From: JBBAGE01 sp041655055 | GTDB lineage: Bacteria; Pseudomonadota; Alphaproteobacteria; Rhodobacterales; Rhodobacteraceae | Length of the DNA: 49,504 bases | NCBI GenBank assembly: GCA_041655055.1 | Contig: JBBAGE010000001.1 | Coordinates: 1 to 49,504, forward strand | Reading direction: 5' to 3' | Part shown: piece by piece, positions 1 through 8,065 of the stretch | Layout: each line of letters begins with the position of its first letter | Numbering within the stretch: the stretch's first letter is position 1 | Translations under genes and position numbers: made by a program | The notes under the pieces: generated by a model | What the model saw: only the letters and a program-made list of their open reading frames with translations | Told to the model about the DNA's origin: nothing | The model's database searches: none

Positions 1-303
1 ATTTTCGCGCAGGGCCTCGCCAATGGCCTCAAGGCTTTCGACCTTGGCGCTGTCGAGGAAACCGCAGGTATTGACGATCACCGCGTCGGCGCCCGCGTAA
101 TCGGCGGAAATCGCATAGCCTTCGGCGCGCAGCCGGGTCAGGATGCGTTCGCTATCGACCAGCGCCTTGGGGCAACCGAGCGAGACCATGCCGATGGTCG
201 GCTGGCCCCGGCGGGGGGCATCAAACCGCGCCTTTGGCGCAACATCATTAAACCGCGCCTTTGGCGCGAGATCGGGGCGAAGATTCGGTGGGTTTGTGCT
301 CAT
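1..303 (-). CDS. rimO: Ribosomal protein S12 methylthiotransferase RimO, N-terminal part
   Basis: Cut by the left window edge; 101 codons are visible, starting at the ATG complementary to 301-303. RimO is a radical-SAM enzyme that methylthiolates a conserved Asp of ribosomal protein S12. The visible part is the UPF0004 domain: after about 34 unusual residues it reads GQPTIGMVSLGCPKALVDSE and later NTCGFLDSA, holding two of the cysteines for the auxiliary iron-sulfur cluster. The radical-SAM CxxxCxxC and TRAM domains lie outside the window. PKALVDSE rather than the MiaB-type wording favours RimO over MiaB. The extreme N terminus contains a duplicated APKARF segment encoded by a DNA direct repeat. 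It lies 44 bp downstream of the ABC-2 permease gene on the same strand. Confidence 0.88.
   Translation of the reverse strand, partial: MSTNPPNLRPDLAPKARFNDVAPKARFDAPRRGQPTIGMVSLGCPKALVDSERILTRLRAEGYAISADYAGADAVIVNTCGFLDSAKVESLEAIGEALREN
223..267. repeat. 18-bp direct repeat inside the rimO N terminus
   Basis: The same 18 bases occur at 223-240 and 250-267, a 27-bp period, so the reading frame is kept. Each copy contains gcgcc-ttt-ggcgc, a perfect 5-bp inverted repeat with a 3-base loop. In protein the repeat gives two APKARF motifs in the disordered N-terminal leader of RimO. Confidence 0.9.
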
Positions 304-347
304 CGCGCCCCTATAATGAAAGTCATCTTGCCGGAAAAGAGCCTGAT

Positions 348-1109
348 TCAGGGCCGCAAACGCCAGCCGGTGCGAAATATCCATGCAACCAGCGCCAGGC
401 AGGCGGCCAGAAATCCGACAATCGCCAAAAGCGACAGCCCCACCGGCACATCGGCCACGCCGAAAAAGCTCCACCGAAAGCCCGATACCAGATAAAGAAC
501 GGGATTGAATTTGGTCAGAAACGCCCAGAAAGGCGGCAACATCGCGACCGAATAAAACGCGCCGCCCAGAAATACCAGCGGCGTCACCAGCAGAAATGGC
601 ACCAGTTCAAGCTGTTCAAAATTCTTGGCCCAGATGCCGAGGATGAACCCCATGAGCGAGAAACTGATCGCCGTCAGTAGCAAAAAAGTGACCATCGCCA
701 CCGGATGCGCGACGCGCAAATCCACGAAAAGCGTCGAGGTGATGAGGATGATCATCGCCACCAGCACCGATTTGCTGGCCGCCGCGCCGACATAGCCCAG
801 CACGATTTCCACAAAGGATATCGGCGCCGACATATGTTCATAAATCGTGCCGATGAATTTAGGGAAATAGAACGCATAGCTGGCATTGGCGATGGATTGC
901 TGCAGCAGCGTCATCATCACCAGCCCCGGCACGATGAATGCGCCATAAGATACGCCGTCGATATCTTCGATCCGGCTGCCGATGGCGGCGCCAAAGACGA
1001 CGAAATAAAGCACGGTCGAGATCACCGGCGACAGGATCGACTGGATGATCGTGCGCCACATCCGGGCCATTTCATAGATGTAAATCGCCTTGACCGCGTG
1101 CCAGTTCAT
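348..1109 (-). CDS. ABC-2 type transporter permease
   Basis: A 253-residue integral membrane protein with about six hydrophobic segments, the usual size for the permease of a two-protein ABC-2 exporter (YadH/NodJ/DrrB-like). The C-terminal part reads FLGGAFYSVAMLPPFW followed by FNPVLYLVSGFRW, typical of this family. Its ATG overlaps the stop of the upstream ATPase gene by four bases (ATGA, 1106-1109), so the two are translationally coupled and almost certainly form one transporter. The substrate cannot be told from sequence; family members export polysaccharides, drugs or lipids. Confidence 0.85.
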   Translation of the reverse strand: MNWHAVKAIYIYEMARMWRTIIQSILSPVISTVLYFVVFGAAIGSRIEDIDGVSYGAFIVPGLVMMTLLQQSIANASYAFYFPKFIGTIYEHMSAPISFVEIVLGYVGAAASKSVLVAMIILITSTLFVDLRVAHPVAMVTFLLLTAISFSLMGFILGIWAKNFEQLELVPFLLVTPLVFLGGAFYSVAMLPPFWAFLTKFNPVLYLVSGFRWSFFGVADVPVGLSLLAIVGFLAACLALVAWIFRTGWRLRP

Positions 1110-2029
1110 GTTTCGCCCACCAATCCCAGGAACACTTCCTCAAGCGAGCTTTGCCGGCTTTCAAGGTCGCGCACCGCGATGCCCGCCGCCGCCAGTTCGG
1201 TGATCAGCCGCGTGATCCCGGTGCGCCCGGCGCGGATGTCATATTCATAGGTCAGCGTCAGGCCGTCATCGCTGGGGCGCAGCGCATAATGGGCCAGTTG
1301 CGCCGGAATGGCCGTGACGGGTTCATAAAGCGACAGGCGCAGATGTTTGCGCGCGAAACTGCGCATCAGCGCGTGTTTTTCTTGCACCAGCAGCAGCTTG
1401 CCATGGTTGATCACGCCGATGCGGTCGGCCATTTCCTCGGCCTCATCGATGTAATGGGTGGTCAGGATGATCGTCACCCCATCATCGCGCAGGCCGCGCA
1501 CCACCTGCCACATATCGCGGCGCAGCGATACATCGACACCGGCGGTCGGCTCGTCCAGAAACAGGATACGCGGTTCATGGCTAAGGGCTTTGGCCATCAT
1601 CACGCGCCGCTTCATGCCGCCCGATAATTCGCGCGTGGTGACATTGCGTTTGTCCCACAGGCTAAGCTGGCGCAGCACACGCTCAACATGCGCATCATCG
1701 CGGGATTTGCCGAACAGGCCACGCGAAAAACGCACGGTGTCCCAGACCTTTTCAAAGGATTCGAGGGCGATTTCCTGCGGCACCAGCCCGATCAGCGACC
1801 GCGCCGCGCGGTAATCGCGCAGATTGTCGTGGCCACCGACGGTAACCCGGCCGGAACTGGCCTGCACCAGACCGCAGATGATTGAAATCAGCGTGGTTTT
1901 GCCCGCGCCATTGGGGCCAAGCAGGGCGATGATTTCGCCCTCATCGATATCGAGCGACACATCATCCAGCGCCCGCATGCCCGAGGCATAGGATTTGGTC
2001 AGGTTCTGAACCGAAATGATGGGTGCCAC
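1106..2029 (-). CDS. ABC transporter ATP-binding protein (ABC-2 exporter ATPase)
   Basis: 307 residues. It provides ATP hydrolysis for the permease encoded immediately downstream. Motifs in order: Walker A GPNGAGKTT (about residue 38), Q-loop VPQE, signature LSGGMKRR, Walker B ILFLDEPTAGVD, and switch histidine in TTHYIDEAEE. The C-terminal ~85 residues after the ATPase core are an extension seen in YadG/CcmA-like exporters. The start is GTG (2027-2029) with a weak AGGG upstream; no in-frame ATG fits better. It lies 49 bp downstream of gcrA on the same strand. Confidence 0.9.
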   Translation of the reverse strand: MAPIISVQNLTKSYASGMRALDDVSLDIDEGEIIALLGPNGAGKTTLISIICGLVQASSGRVTVGGHDNLRDYRAARSLIGLVPQEIALESFEKVWDTVRFSRGLFGKSRDDAHVERVLRQLSLWDKRNVTTRELSGGMKRRVMMAKALSHEPRILFLDEPTAGVDVSLRRDMWQVVRGLRDDGVTIILTTHYIDEAEEMADRIGVINHGKLLLVQEKHALMRSFARKHLRLSLYEPVTAIPAQLAHYALRPSDDGLTLTYEYDIRAGRTGITRLITELAAAGIAVRDLESRQSSLEEVFLGLVGET

Positions 2030-2078
2030 GATGCCCTGCCTGTCGGGGGTGGGCGGCGGTTATCCCGCCGCCATGGGC

Positions 2079-2672
2079 CTAGCGGCGGCGATCGCGCCGG
2101 CTGGACATGGGCTGAAATGCCACGCCCACATGCGCTTCGCAATAGGGTTTGCCCGCCTGCGTGGCCAGGCCGCAAAACCAGAAATGTTCGGTCGCCGGAT
2201 CGCCGATCGGCCATTTGCAGGTGCGTTCGGTCAATTCCATCAGGCTGATCTTGCGGGCGGTCTTTTCGACCTCGCGCACCGATGCCAGGGCTTCGGGGCT
2301 GATTTCATTGGCCGATGGTTGCGGCGGCAGGGGTTGGCCCGCCGGAATGATCGCGCGGCGCAGCGGCGTGACCGGGGCGGCGGGGCGTTGGGGTTCGGGT
2401 TCTGGCGCGGGGGCCGGTTCGGGGGTTTCCTGCACCGGCTCGATGGTTTCGGGTTCCGCCGGGGGTTCGAGCGGGGCAGCCGTCGTGCGCGCGGGTTCCG
2501 CCGGTGCGGGCGCGGGGCCAGAGCCTGCACGATTTGACAGGCCAAGCCGGTGCACCTTGCCGATCACGGCATTGCGCGTGACGCCGCCAAGCTCTTTGGC
2601 GATCTGGCTGGCCGACTGGCCTTCGGCCCACATCTTCTTTAGAAGCTCTACGCGCTCGTCTGTCCAGGACAT
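2079..2672 (-). CDS. gcrA: GcrA family cell cycle regulator
   Basis: GcrA is an alphaproteobacterial cofactor that binds sigma70-RNA polymerase and, in Caulobacter, works at promoters carrying CcrM-methylated GANTC. The 197-residue product opens with the family signature MSWTDERVELLKKMWAEG, a helix-turn-helix segment (TRNAVIGKVHRLGLS), then a Pro/Ala/Glu-rich linker of about 70 residues. It ends in the conserved sigma-interacting C-terminal domain with CKWPIGDP and HFWFCG. The ATG at 2670-2672 is chosen because AGGAGG lies six bases upstream; an in-frame TTG six codons earlier lacks a ribosome binding site. Neighbours are membrane transport genes, so no functional operon is implied. Confidence 0.93.
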   Translation of the reverse strand: MSWTDERVELLKKMWAEGQSASQIAKELGGVTRNAVIGKVHRLGLSNRAGSGPAPAPAEPARTTAAPLEPPAEPETIEPVQETPEPAPAPEPEPQRPAAPVTPLRRAIIPAGQPLPPQPSANEISPEALASVREVEKTARKISLMELTERTCKWPIGDPATEHFWFCGLATQAGKPYCEAHVGVAFQPMSSRRDRRR

Positions 2673-2811
2673 GATGTCCTCCTCATGCAAAGGTGGCGGA
2701 ACACGGCATTCGCGCCCGCCAACCCCGAAGATTTACTGATCATCCCTATTTTAATCACGCGCACACAGGATACAAGGCACGGTAACGAAACAGGACGCAA
2801 GGATCTAGCAT

Positions 2812-3627
2812 ATGTCAGATAGAATGGAAACACCGGCGTCAATGGGTACACGCCGATTCGGCAGGGTTAACTGGCTTGGGTTCTATACGCTGATCTGGCG
2901 CGAGATTCGGCGCTTTACCGAGGTCTGGACCCAGACAATTCTGGCACCTTTGATGACATCGGCGCTGTTCATGGCGATTTTCGCGGTGGCCATCGGCCCC
3001 AGTCGCGGCGATGTGATGGGCGTGCCCTTCGTGCAATTCCTTGCGCCGGGGATTCTGGCGATGACGGTGATCCAGAACGCTTTCGTGAATACGTCATCCT
3101 CGCTGATGGTGTCCAAGGTGCAGGGCAATATCGTTGATACGCTGATGCCGCCGCTGTCGCCGCTGGAACTCGTGATCGGGTTCATCGCGGGTGGGCTGGC
3201 GCGCGGGCTGGTCGTGGGCGTGGTGATCTGGGCGGCGCTGGCGCTGGCGCTGGGCATCACGGTGGCCCATCCGCTGATCGCGTTGCTGTTCGTTGCGCTT
3301 GGGGCAATTTTTATCGGCGGGCTGGGGATATTGGCGGGGATTCTGGCCAATAAATTCGATCAGATGGCGGCGATCACCAATTTCATCATCACGCCACTTA
3401 GTTTTCTGTCGGGCACATTCTATTCGGTGCAGGCGCTGCCGCCGGCGGTGCAGGGGGTCATCCATTACAACCCGGTGTTCTATCTGATCGACGGGGTGCG
3501 CTATGGTTTCATCGGCCAGTCCGACAGCGCCCCGGCGCTGGGGCTGTTGGTGCTTGGCGTATCGTGCCTGTTGGTGACGGGGCTGTGCTGGTATTGGTTT
3601 CGCATCGGCTATCGGCTGAAATCGTGA
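2812..3627 (+). CDS. ABC-2 type transporter permease, no adjacent ATPase
   Basis: A 271-residue protein with about six membrane segments. It shares the family ending LSGTFYSVQALPP and YNPVFYLIDGVRYGF, parallel to the permease at 348-1109. AAGGA lies nine bases before the ATG. Unlike its relative across gcrA it has no ATP-binding partner next to it: gcrA is divergent on one side and argD follows on the other. It may use the ATPase encoded at 1106-2029 or an ATPase elsewhere; this is inference. Substrate unknown. Confidence 0.83.
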   Translation: MSDRMETPASMGTRRFGRVNWLGFYTLIWREIRRFTEVWTQTILAPLMTSALFMAIFAVAIGPSRGDVMGVPFVQFLAPGILAMTVIQNAFVNTSSSLMVSKVQGNIVDTLMPPLSPLELVIGFIAGGLARGLVVGVVIWAALALALGITVAHPLIALLFVALGAIFIGGLGILAGILANKFDQMAAITNFIITPLSFLSGTFYSVQALPPAVQGVIHYNPVFYLIDGVRYGFIGQSDSAPALGLLVLGVSCLLVTGLCWYWFRIGYRLKS

Positions 3628-3753
3628 CGCCGGGGCGGCTGTGTCGCGCCTTGCACAGGTTGCCTTTTCATTTTCGCTGAAATCCTGCGCATTGTTGACT
3701 TGACTGCGCGGCTGTTGCACGGATTGACAATCATTTCCGTAAAGGACCATGTC

Positions 3754-4935
3754 ATGATCCCCTCTGTTCTGCCGACCTATAATCGCGCACCGCTTTCCTT
3801 TACCAAAGGCGAAGGAAGCTGGCTGACCGAGGCGGACGGGCGCCGATTCCTGGATCTGGGCGCGGGGATTGCCGTGAATGCGCTGGGCCATGCCCATCCG
3901 GCGCTGATCGATGCGCTGCATGATCAGGCGCAGGCGCTTTGGCATGTATCGAACCTCTATCACATCCCGCAGCAACAGGCGCTGGCCGACCGGTTGGTGG
4001 CCGAAACCTTTGCCGACACCTGTTTTTTCACCAATTCCGGCACCGAGGCTTGCGAATTGGCCGTGAAAATGGCGCGCAAATACTGGTATGAAAAGGGTGC
4101 GCCCGAACGGGTGGAAATCATCGCCTTTGAGGGCGCGTTCCATGGCCGCTCTTCGGCCGGTATCGCCGCTGCGGGCAGCGAGAAAATGACCAAAGGTTTT
4201 GCGCCGCTACTGCCCGGTTTCGTGCATCTGCCCTGGGGCGATATCGCCGCGCTAAAGGATGCCATCGGCCCGAATACCGCGGCCGTCCTGCTGGAACCCG
4301 TGCAGGGCGAGGGCGGCATCCGGCCGCTGGCCGATGCGGATCTGCGCGCAATCCGGGCGCTGTGCGACGATGCCGGGATCTTGCTGATCCTTGACGAGGT
4401 GCAATGCGGTATGGGCCGCACCGGGCGGCTCTTTGCCCATGAATGGGCGGGGATCGCGCCCGATATCATGATGGTGGCCAAGGGCATCGGCGGCGGTTTT
4501 CCCATCGGCGGCGTGCTTGCCACGGCCGATGCCGCATCGGGCATGACGCTGGGCACGCATGGCAGCACCTATGGCGGCAATCCGCTGGGCTGCGCGGTGG
4601 CGCTGCGGGTGATGGATTTCGTGGCCGATCCGGGGTTTCTGGATGATGTCCGGCGCAAGGCGGGGCTGTTTCGCCATAAGCTCGAAGGGCTGGTGGCCAG
4701 CCACCCCGATCTGTTCCAAGAGGTGCGCGGCATTGGCCTGATGTTGGGGCTGAAATGCCGCCGCGACCCGGCCGAGATCGTCGCCGAAGGCTATCGCCAA
4801 CAGATCCTGCTGGTGGGGGCGGCCGATAATGTGGTGCGCCTGCTGCCGGCGCTGACCATCAGCGATGATGAGATCTCCGAGGCCGTCGCCCGGCTTGAAA
4901 CCGTGGCGCAGGCGCTGGAAAACGGCGCCCGCTGA
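3754..4935 (+). CDS. argD: Acetylornithine aminotransferase
   Basis: A PLP-dependent class III aminotransferase that converts N-acetylglutamate 5-semialdehyde to N-acetylornithine in arginine synthesis, and often also acts on succinyl-diaminopimelate. 393 residues, the normal length. Visible motifs: FFTNSGTEACE near residue 92, the cofactor-binding ILDEVQCGMGRTG, and the Schiff-base lysine in MMVAKGIGGGFP. The ATG at 3754 is preferred over an in-frame upstream start at 3700 because it follows aaaggac and gives the usual MIPSVLPTYNRA opening. argF follows after 68 bp on the same strand, giving an argDF operon. Confidence 0.95.
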   Translation: MIPSVLPTYNRAPLSFTKGEGSWLTEADGRRFLDLGAGIAVNALGHAHPALIDALHDQAQALWHVSNLYHIPQQQALADRLVAETFADTCFFTNSGTEACELAVKMARKYWYEKGAPERVEIIAFEGAFHGRSSAGIAAAGSEKMTKGFAPLLPGFVHLPWGDIAALKDAIGPNTAAVLLEPVQGEGGIRPLADADLRAIRALCDDAGILLILDEVQCGMGRTGRLFAHEWAGIAPDIMMVAKGIGGGFPIGGVLATADAASGMTLGTHGSTYGGNPLGCAVALRVMDFVADPGFLDDVRRKAGLFRHKLEGLVASHPDLFQEVRGIGLMLGLKCRRDPAEIVAEGYRQQILLVGAADNVVRLLPALTISDDEISEAVARLETVAQALENGAR

Positions 4936-5003
4936 CCGCCTGTCAGGCATTAAACGGTATGAAAAGTGGGACGACCCCGGACATCCGGGGGGAAAGCAAT
5001 CTG

Positions 5004-5930
5004 ATGAAGCATTTTATTGATATCAACGTCACCGCGCCCGAGGATCTGCGCGCCATGATCGACCATGCGGCGGCGATGAAAGCGGCGCGTTCCAGCCGCC
5101 CGCGCGGCGCGCCCGATGACAGCGAACCGCTGGCGGGGCGCATGGTGGCGCTGATCTTTGAAAAACCCTCGACCCGCACCCGCGTCAGCTTTGACGTGGG
5201 TGTGCGCCAGATGGGCGGGCAGACGATGGTTTTGTCGGGCAATGACATGCAACTGGGGCATGGCGAAACCATCGCCGATACGGCCCGCGTTCTGTCGCGC
5301 TATGTCGATCTGATCATGCTGCGCACCTTTGACGAAGCCACGCTGCATGAAATGGCCGAATATGCCAGCGTGCCGGTGATCAACGGGCTGACCAACCGCA
5401 GCCACCCCTGCCAGATCATGGCCGATATCCAGACATATGAGGAACATCGCGGCCCGATCGCCGGGCGCAAGGTGGTCTGGACAGGGGATGGCAACAATGT
5501 CTGCGCCTCGTTCATCCATGCGGCGGGGCAGTTCGGCTTTGATTTCACCTATACCGGGCCTGCGGCGCTTGATCCCGAACGGGTGTTTGTCGAAGAAGCC
5601 GTTGCCAAAGGGGTGCGCGTTGACATCGAGCGCGATCCGCACAAGGCCGTGCAGGGGGCGGATCTGGTGGTTACCGATACCTGGATTTCCATGCATGACG
5701 TGCAATCCGCACGCGAACGGCGGCACAATCTGCTGCGCCCCTATCAGGTGAACGCCGCGCTGATGGCCAGCGCCGGGCCGGATGCGCTGTTTATGCACTG
5801 CCTGCCCGCGCATCGGGGCGAAGAGGTCACAAGTGATGTGATGGACGGCCCGCAATCGGTTGTTTTTGACGAGGCCGAAAACCGTTTGCATGCGCAAAAG
5901 GCGATCATGCGGTGGTGTCTGGGGGTATGA
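5004..5930 (+). CDS. argF: Ornithine carbamoyltransferase
   Basis: Condenses ornithine and carbamoyl phosphate to citrulline in arginine synthesis. 308 residues, the usual length. Carbamoyl-phosphate site EKPSTRTRVSF near residue 53, the HPCQIMAD motif in the middle, the DTWISMHD ornithine loop, and the MHCLPAHRGEEV motif with the active-site Cys near the C terminus. The ATG at 5004 is chosen because ggggggaaag lies upstream and MKHFIDI is the typical start; an ATG at 4959 would add 15 unlikely residues. Its stop lies inside a 14-bp tandem duplication facing the pit gene. Confidence 0.95.
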   Translation: MKHFIDINVTAPEDLRAMIDHAAAMKAARSSRPRGAPDDSEPLAGRMVALIFEKPSTRTRVSFDVGVRQMGGQTMVLSGNDMQLGHGETIADTARVLSRYVDLIMLRTFDEATLHEMAEYASVPVINGLTNRSHPCQIMADIQTYEEHRGPIAGRKVVWTGDGNNVCASFIHAAGQFGFDFTYTGPAALDPERVFVEEAVAKGVRVDIERDPHKAVQGADLVVTDTWISMHDVQSARERRHNLLRPYQVNAALMASAGPDALFMHCLPAHRGEEVTSDVMDGPQSVVFDEAENRLHAQKAIMRWCLGV

Positions 5931-5951
5931 GCCTCAGGGTATGAGCCTCAG
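5924..5951. repeat. Perfect 14-bp tandem duplication at convergent stop codons
   Basis: ggtatgagcctcag occurs twice head to tail at 5924-5937 and 5938-5951. The argF stop (5928-5930) sits in the first copy and the pit stop (complement of 5948-5950) in the second. Each copy carries both stop triplets, so removing one copy would leave both proteins unchanged but the genes overlapping. Confidence 0.92.
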
Positions 5952-7423
5952 GCCAGAAACGTGCTCAGCCCGAAAAAGACCAGCGCCGACAGGCCCGCAG
6001 TGGCGGGCACGGTGATGATCCATGCGGCGATGATTGTCATGAAATGCGACCGGCGCACCAATTTGCGGCGCTGACGTTCTTCGGGGGCAAGCCGGGGTTT
6101 GCTGTTGGGCTTGGCGGCATTGTTTCGCGCGCGCCGCTCGGCATCCCATTCGCGGAAAAAGCCCACGCCGAATACCGCACCCACGGCGATATGGGTGGAT
6201 GAGACAGGCAGGCCCAGCCAGCTTGCCACGATCACGGTGATTGCCGCCGAAAGCGATACGCAATAGGCGCGCATCGGGTTCAGCTTGGTGATCTGGCTGC
6301 CGACCATGCGGATCAGTTTCGGCCCGAACAGCACCAGCCCGAACGTAATTCCGAAAGCGCCGATCACCATGACCCAGGTGGGAATGGCCACGCTTGCGCC
6401 AATATCGCCCGATTGCGTCGCATGGACGATCGCCGCCAGCGGCCCCACGGCATTGGCCACATCATTGGCCCCATGCGCGAACGACAACAGCGCCGCCGAA
6501 ATCACCAGCGGGATGGCAAACAGCTTTTTCAATGAACGATTGCGGTTTTCCAGTTCCCGCGATTGGCGCCGCACGATGGGGGAGGAGACCGCATAGGAGG
6601 CCGCCCCGATCACCAGACCAATCAACAGGGCGTTCATCAGGCCGATTGACATCACCCGGCTTAACCCCTTGATCGACAGATATGTGGCGAATGCGCCCAT
6701 CATGATCCCGATCAGCACCGGCACCCAGACGCGTGCGGCCGCGATTTTATCGTCGCGGTAAATGATGCGCGATTTGATGAAGGCCAGAAAACCGGCCGCG
6801 ATCACGCCGCCCAGCACGGGCGAAATCACCCAGCTTGCCGCAATCGCCCCGATCGAGGGCCAGTTGACCGCCGCAAAGCCCGCCGCCACGATGCCCGCGC
6901 CCAGCACCCCGCCCACAACCGCATGCGTGGTCGATACCGGCGCGCCGATCCATGTCGCAAGGTTGATCCACAGCGCCGAGCTGATCAGCGCCGCCATCAT
7001 CGCCCAGACAAAAAGCCGTGTATCCCCCACCGCATCGGGTGCGATGATCCCGGTGGAAATGGTCGCGACCACATCGCCGCCCGCCAAAAGCGCGCCCGCG
7101 CTTTCAAAGATTGCGGCAATGACGATCGCGCCGCCCAGCGTCAGCGCATTGGCCCCCACGGCGGGGCCCATGTTGTTGGCCACGTCATTGGCGCCGATAT
7201 TGATCGCCATATAGGCGCCAAAGGCCGCCGCCGCGATGACGATTACCCCCGATTCCGTCCAACCCATAAAGATCGCCGCAACCGCCGCCGCCAGCACGAT
7301 AAAGGCCAGCGCCACGCCAAATCCCACCAGCGGACGGCCCACATATTGCGTCGCATATTCAAGCTGACCGATCCGGCGCAGGTCTTTGTCCAGCGTTTTC
7401 CACTGATTTTTCTGATCGGTCAC
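5948..7423 (-). CDS. pit: Inorganic phosphate transporter, Pit family
   Basis: A 491-residue inner-membrane carrier that moves metal-phosphate with protons. The diagnostic GANDVAN motif occurs twice, in the N-terminal half (INIGANDVANNMGP) and the C-terminal half (FAHGANDVANAVGP), each followed by a PVSTTH or PVSSTH helix end. This reflects the inverted-repeat fold. About eleven membrane segments, and a charged cytoplasmic stretch (REWDAERRARNN) near the C terminus. The start is GTG with AAGGA upstream. No phoU-like gene is next to it, although Pit genes often pair with one. Convergent with argF. Confidence 0.93.
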   Translation of the reverse strand: MTDQKNQWKTLDKDLRRIGQLEYATQYVGRPLVGFGVALAFIVLAAAVAAIFMGWTESGVIVIAAAAFGAYMAINIGANDVANNMGPAVGANALTLGGAIVIAAIFESAGALLAGGDVVATISTGIIAPDAVGDTRLFVWAMMAALISSALWINLATWIGAPVSTTHAVVGGVLGAGIVAAGFAAVNWPSIGAIAASWVISPVLGGVIAAGFLAFIKSRIIYRDDKIAAARVWVPVLIGIMMGAFATYLSIKGLSRVMSIGLMNALLIGLVIGAASYAVSSPIVRRQSRELENRNRSLKKLFAIPLVISAALLSFAHGANDVANAVGPLAAIVHATQSGDIGASVAIPTWVMVIGAFGITFGLVLFGPKLIRMVGSQITKLNPMRAYCVSLSAAITVIVASWLGLPVSSTHIAVGAVFGVGFFREWDAERRARNNAAKPNSKPRLAPEERQRRKLVRRSHFMTIIAAWIITVPATAGLSALVFFGLSTFLA

Positions 7424-7509
7424 GTGGCAGTTCCTTTGGCGCGCTGAACACTGTGCACGGGCTAACCGCCCAAGCGGCCAAGATCAATATGTCGGATGTC
7501 TGCGCGGCG

Positions 7510-7989
7510 CTATTTGTCCGAATGGATTTCGGCACGCCGAATGATCCGGCGCAGGCCGGGTTCGCTCACCATTTTGATCGCCATTTCGGGTTTGACCCAT
7601 TTGCGCTTGCGTTCGGCGCGTTCGGGAAAATTATCGGCTAGCTTGCGCACCTTGAGCGGGAAAACAGTCGCCTCAAGCGGGGTGATCAGGCCGTTATCCA
7701 GCAGTTTGCGATAATCGAACCGGCCCAGCGGCCGGGGGTCCACATCGCCCTTGGCTACGCCCGCTTCTTCCCATGCCTCGATCGCGGCGGCTTGATGGGG
7801 GGGGATGGTTGCATCGTCATGCCAGCCTTTGGGCAAAATCCAGCGCCCCGACCCGCGCGACGTCACCAGCAGGATTTCACGATCCCCCGCATCGCCGCGA
7901 TAGCACAGCGCCGCCACCTGCCGTTCCGGCGGACGGCGCCAGAATGGTTCAATGAATTCTTCCCATGTCGTTTTGAAAATCTGGTTCAT
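7510..7989 (-). CDS. NUDIX hydrolase with partly divergent Nudix box
   Basis: 159 residues, the size of diphosphoinositol-polyphosphate-type NUDIX enzymes. The box region reads G55-WHDDATIPPHQAAAIEAWEEAGV. The metal-binding glutamates E71, E74 and E75 and the following Gly are kept. The canonical Glu six residues after the first Gly is Thr61, and the canonical Arg before the EE motif is Ile70. The upstream RWILPKGW is typical. It lies downstream of hrpB on the same strand across a 76-bp AT-rich gap. The substrate is unknown; a house-cleaning nucleotide or inositol-phosphate hydrolase is the family expectation. Confidence 0.82.
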   Translation of the reverse strand: MNQIFKTTWEEFIEPFWRRPPERQVAALCYRGDAGDREILLVTSRGSGRWILPKGWHDDATIPPHQAAAIEAWEEAGVAKGDVDPRPLGRFDYRKLLDNGLITPLEATVFPLKVRKLADNFPERAERKRKWVKPEMAIKMVSEPGLRRIIRRAEIHSDK

Positions 7990-8065
7990 AGCCCTGCCAA
8001 ACGGTCATTTTTTCTTATAACGCTCTAAATAGGTGAAAATACCGTAAATTTCAATAGGTTTGGGC

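Noticed and set aside
3695..3729. Several TTGACT/TTGACA matches before argD
   Set aside because: No acceptable -10 at the right spacing; the best one would put the -10 on the Shine-Dalgarno sequence.
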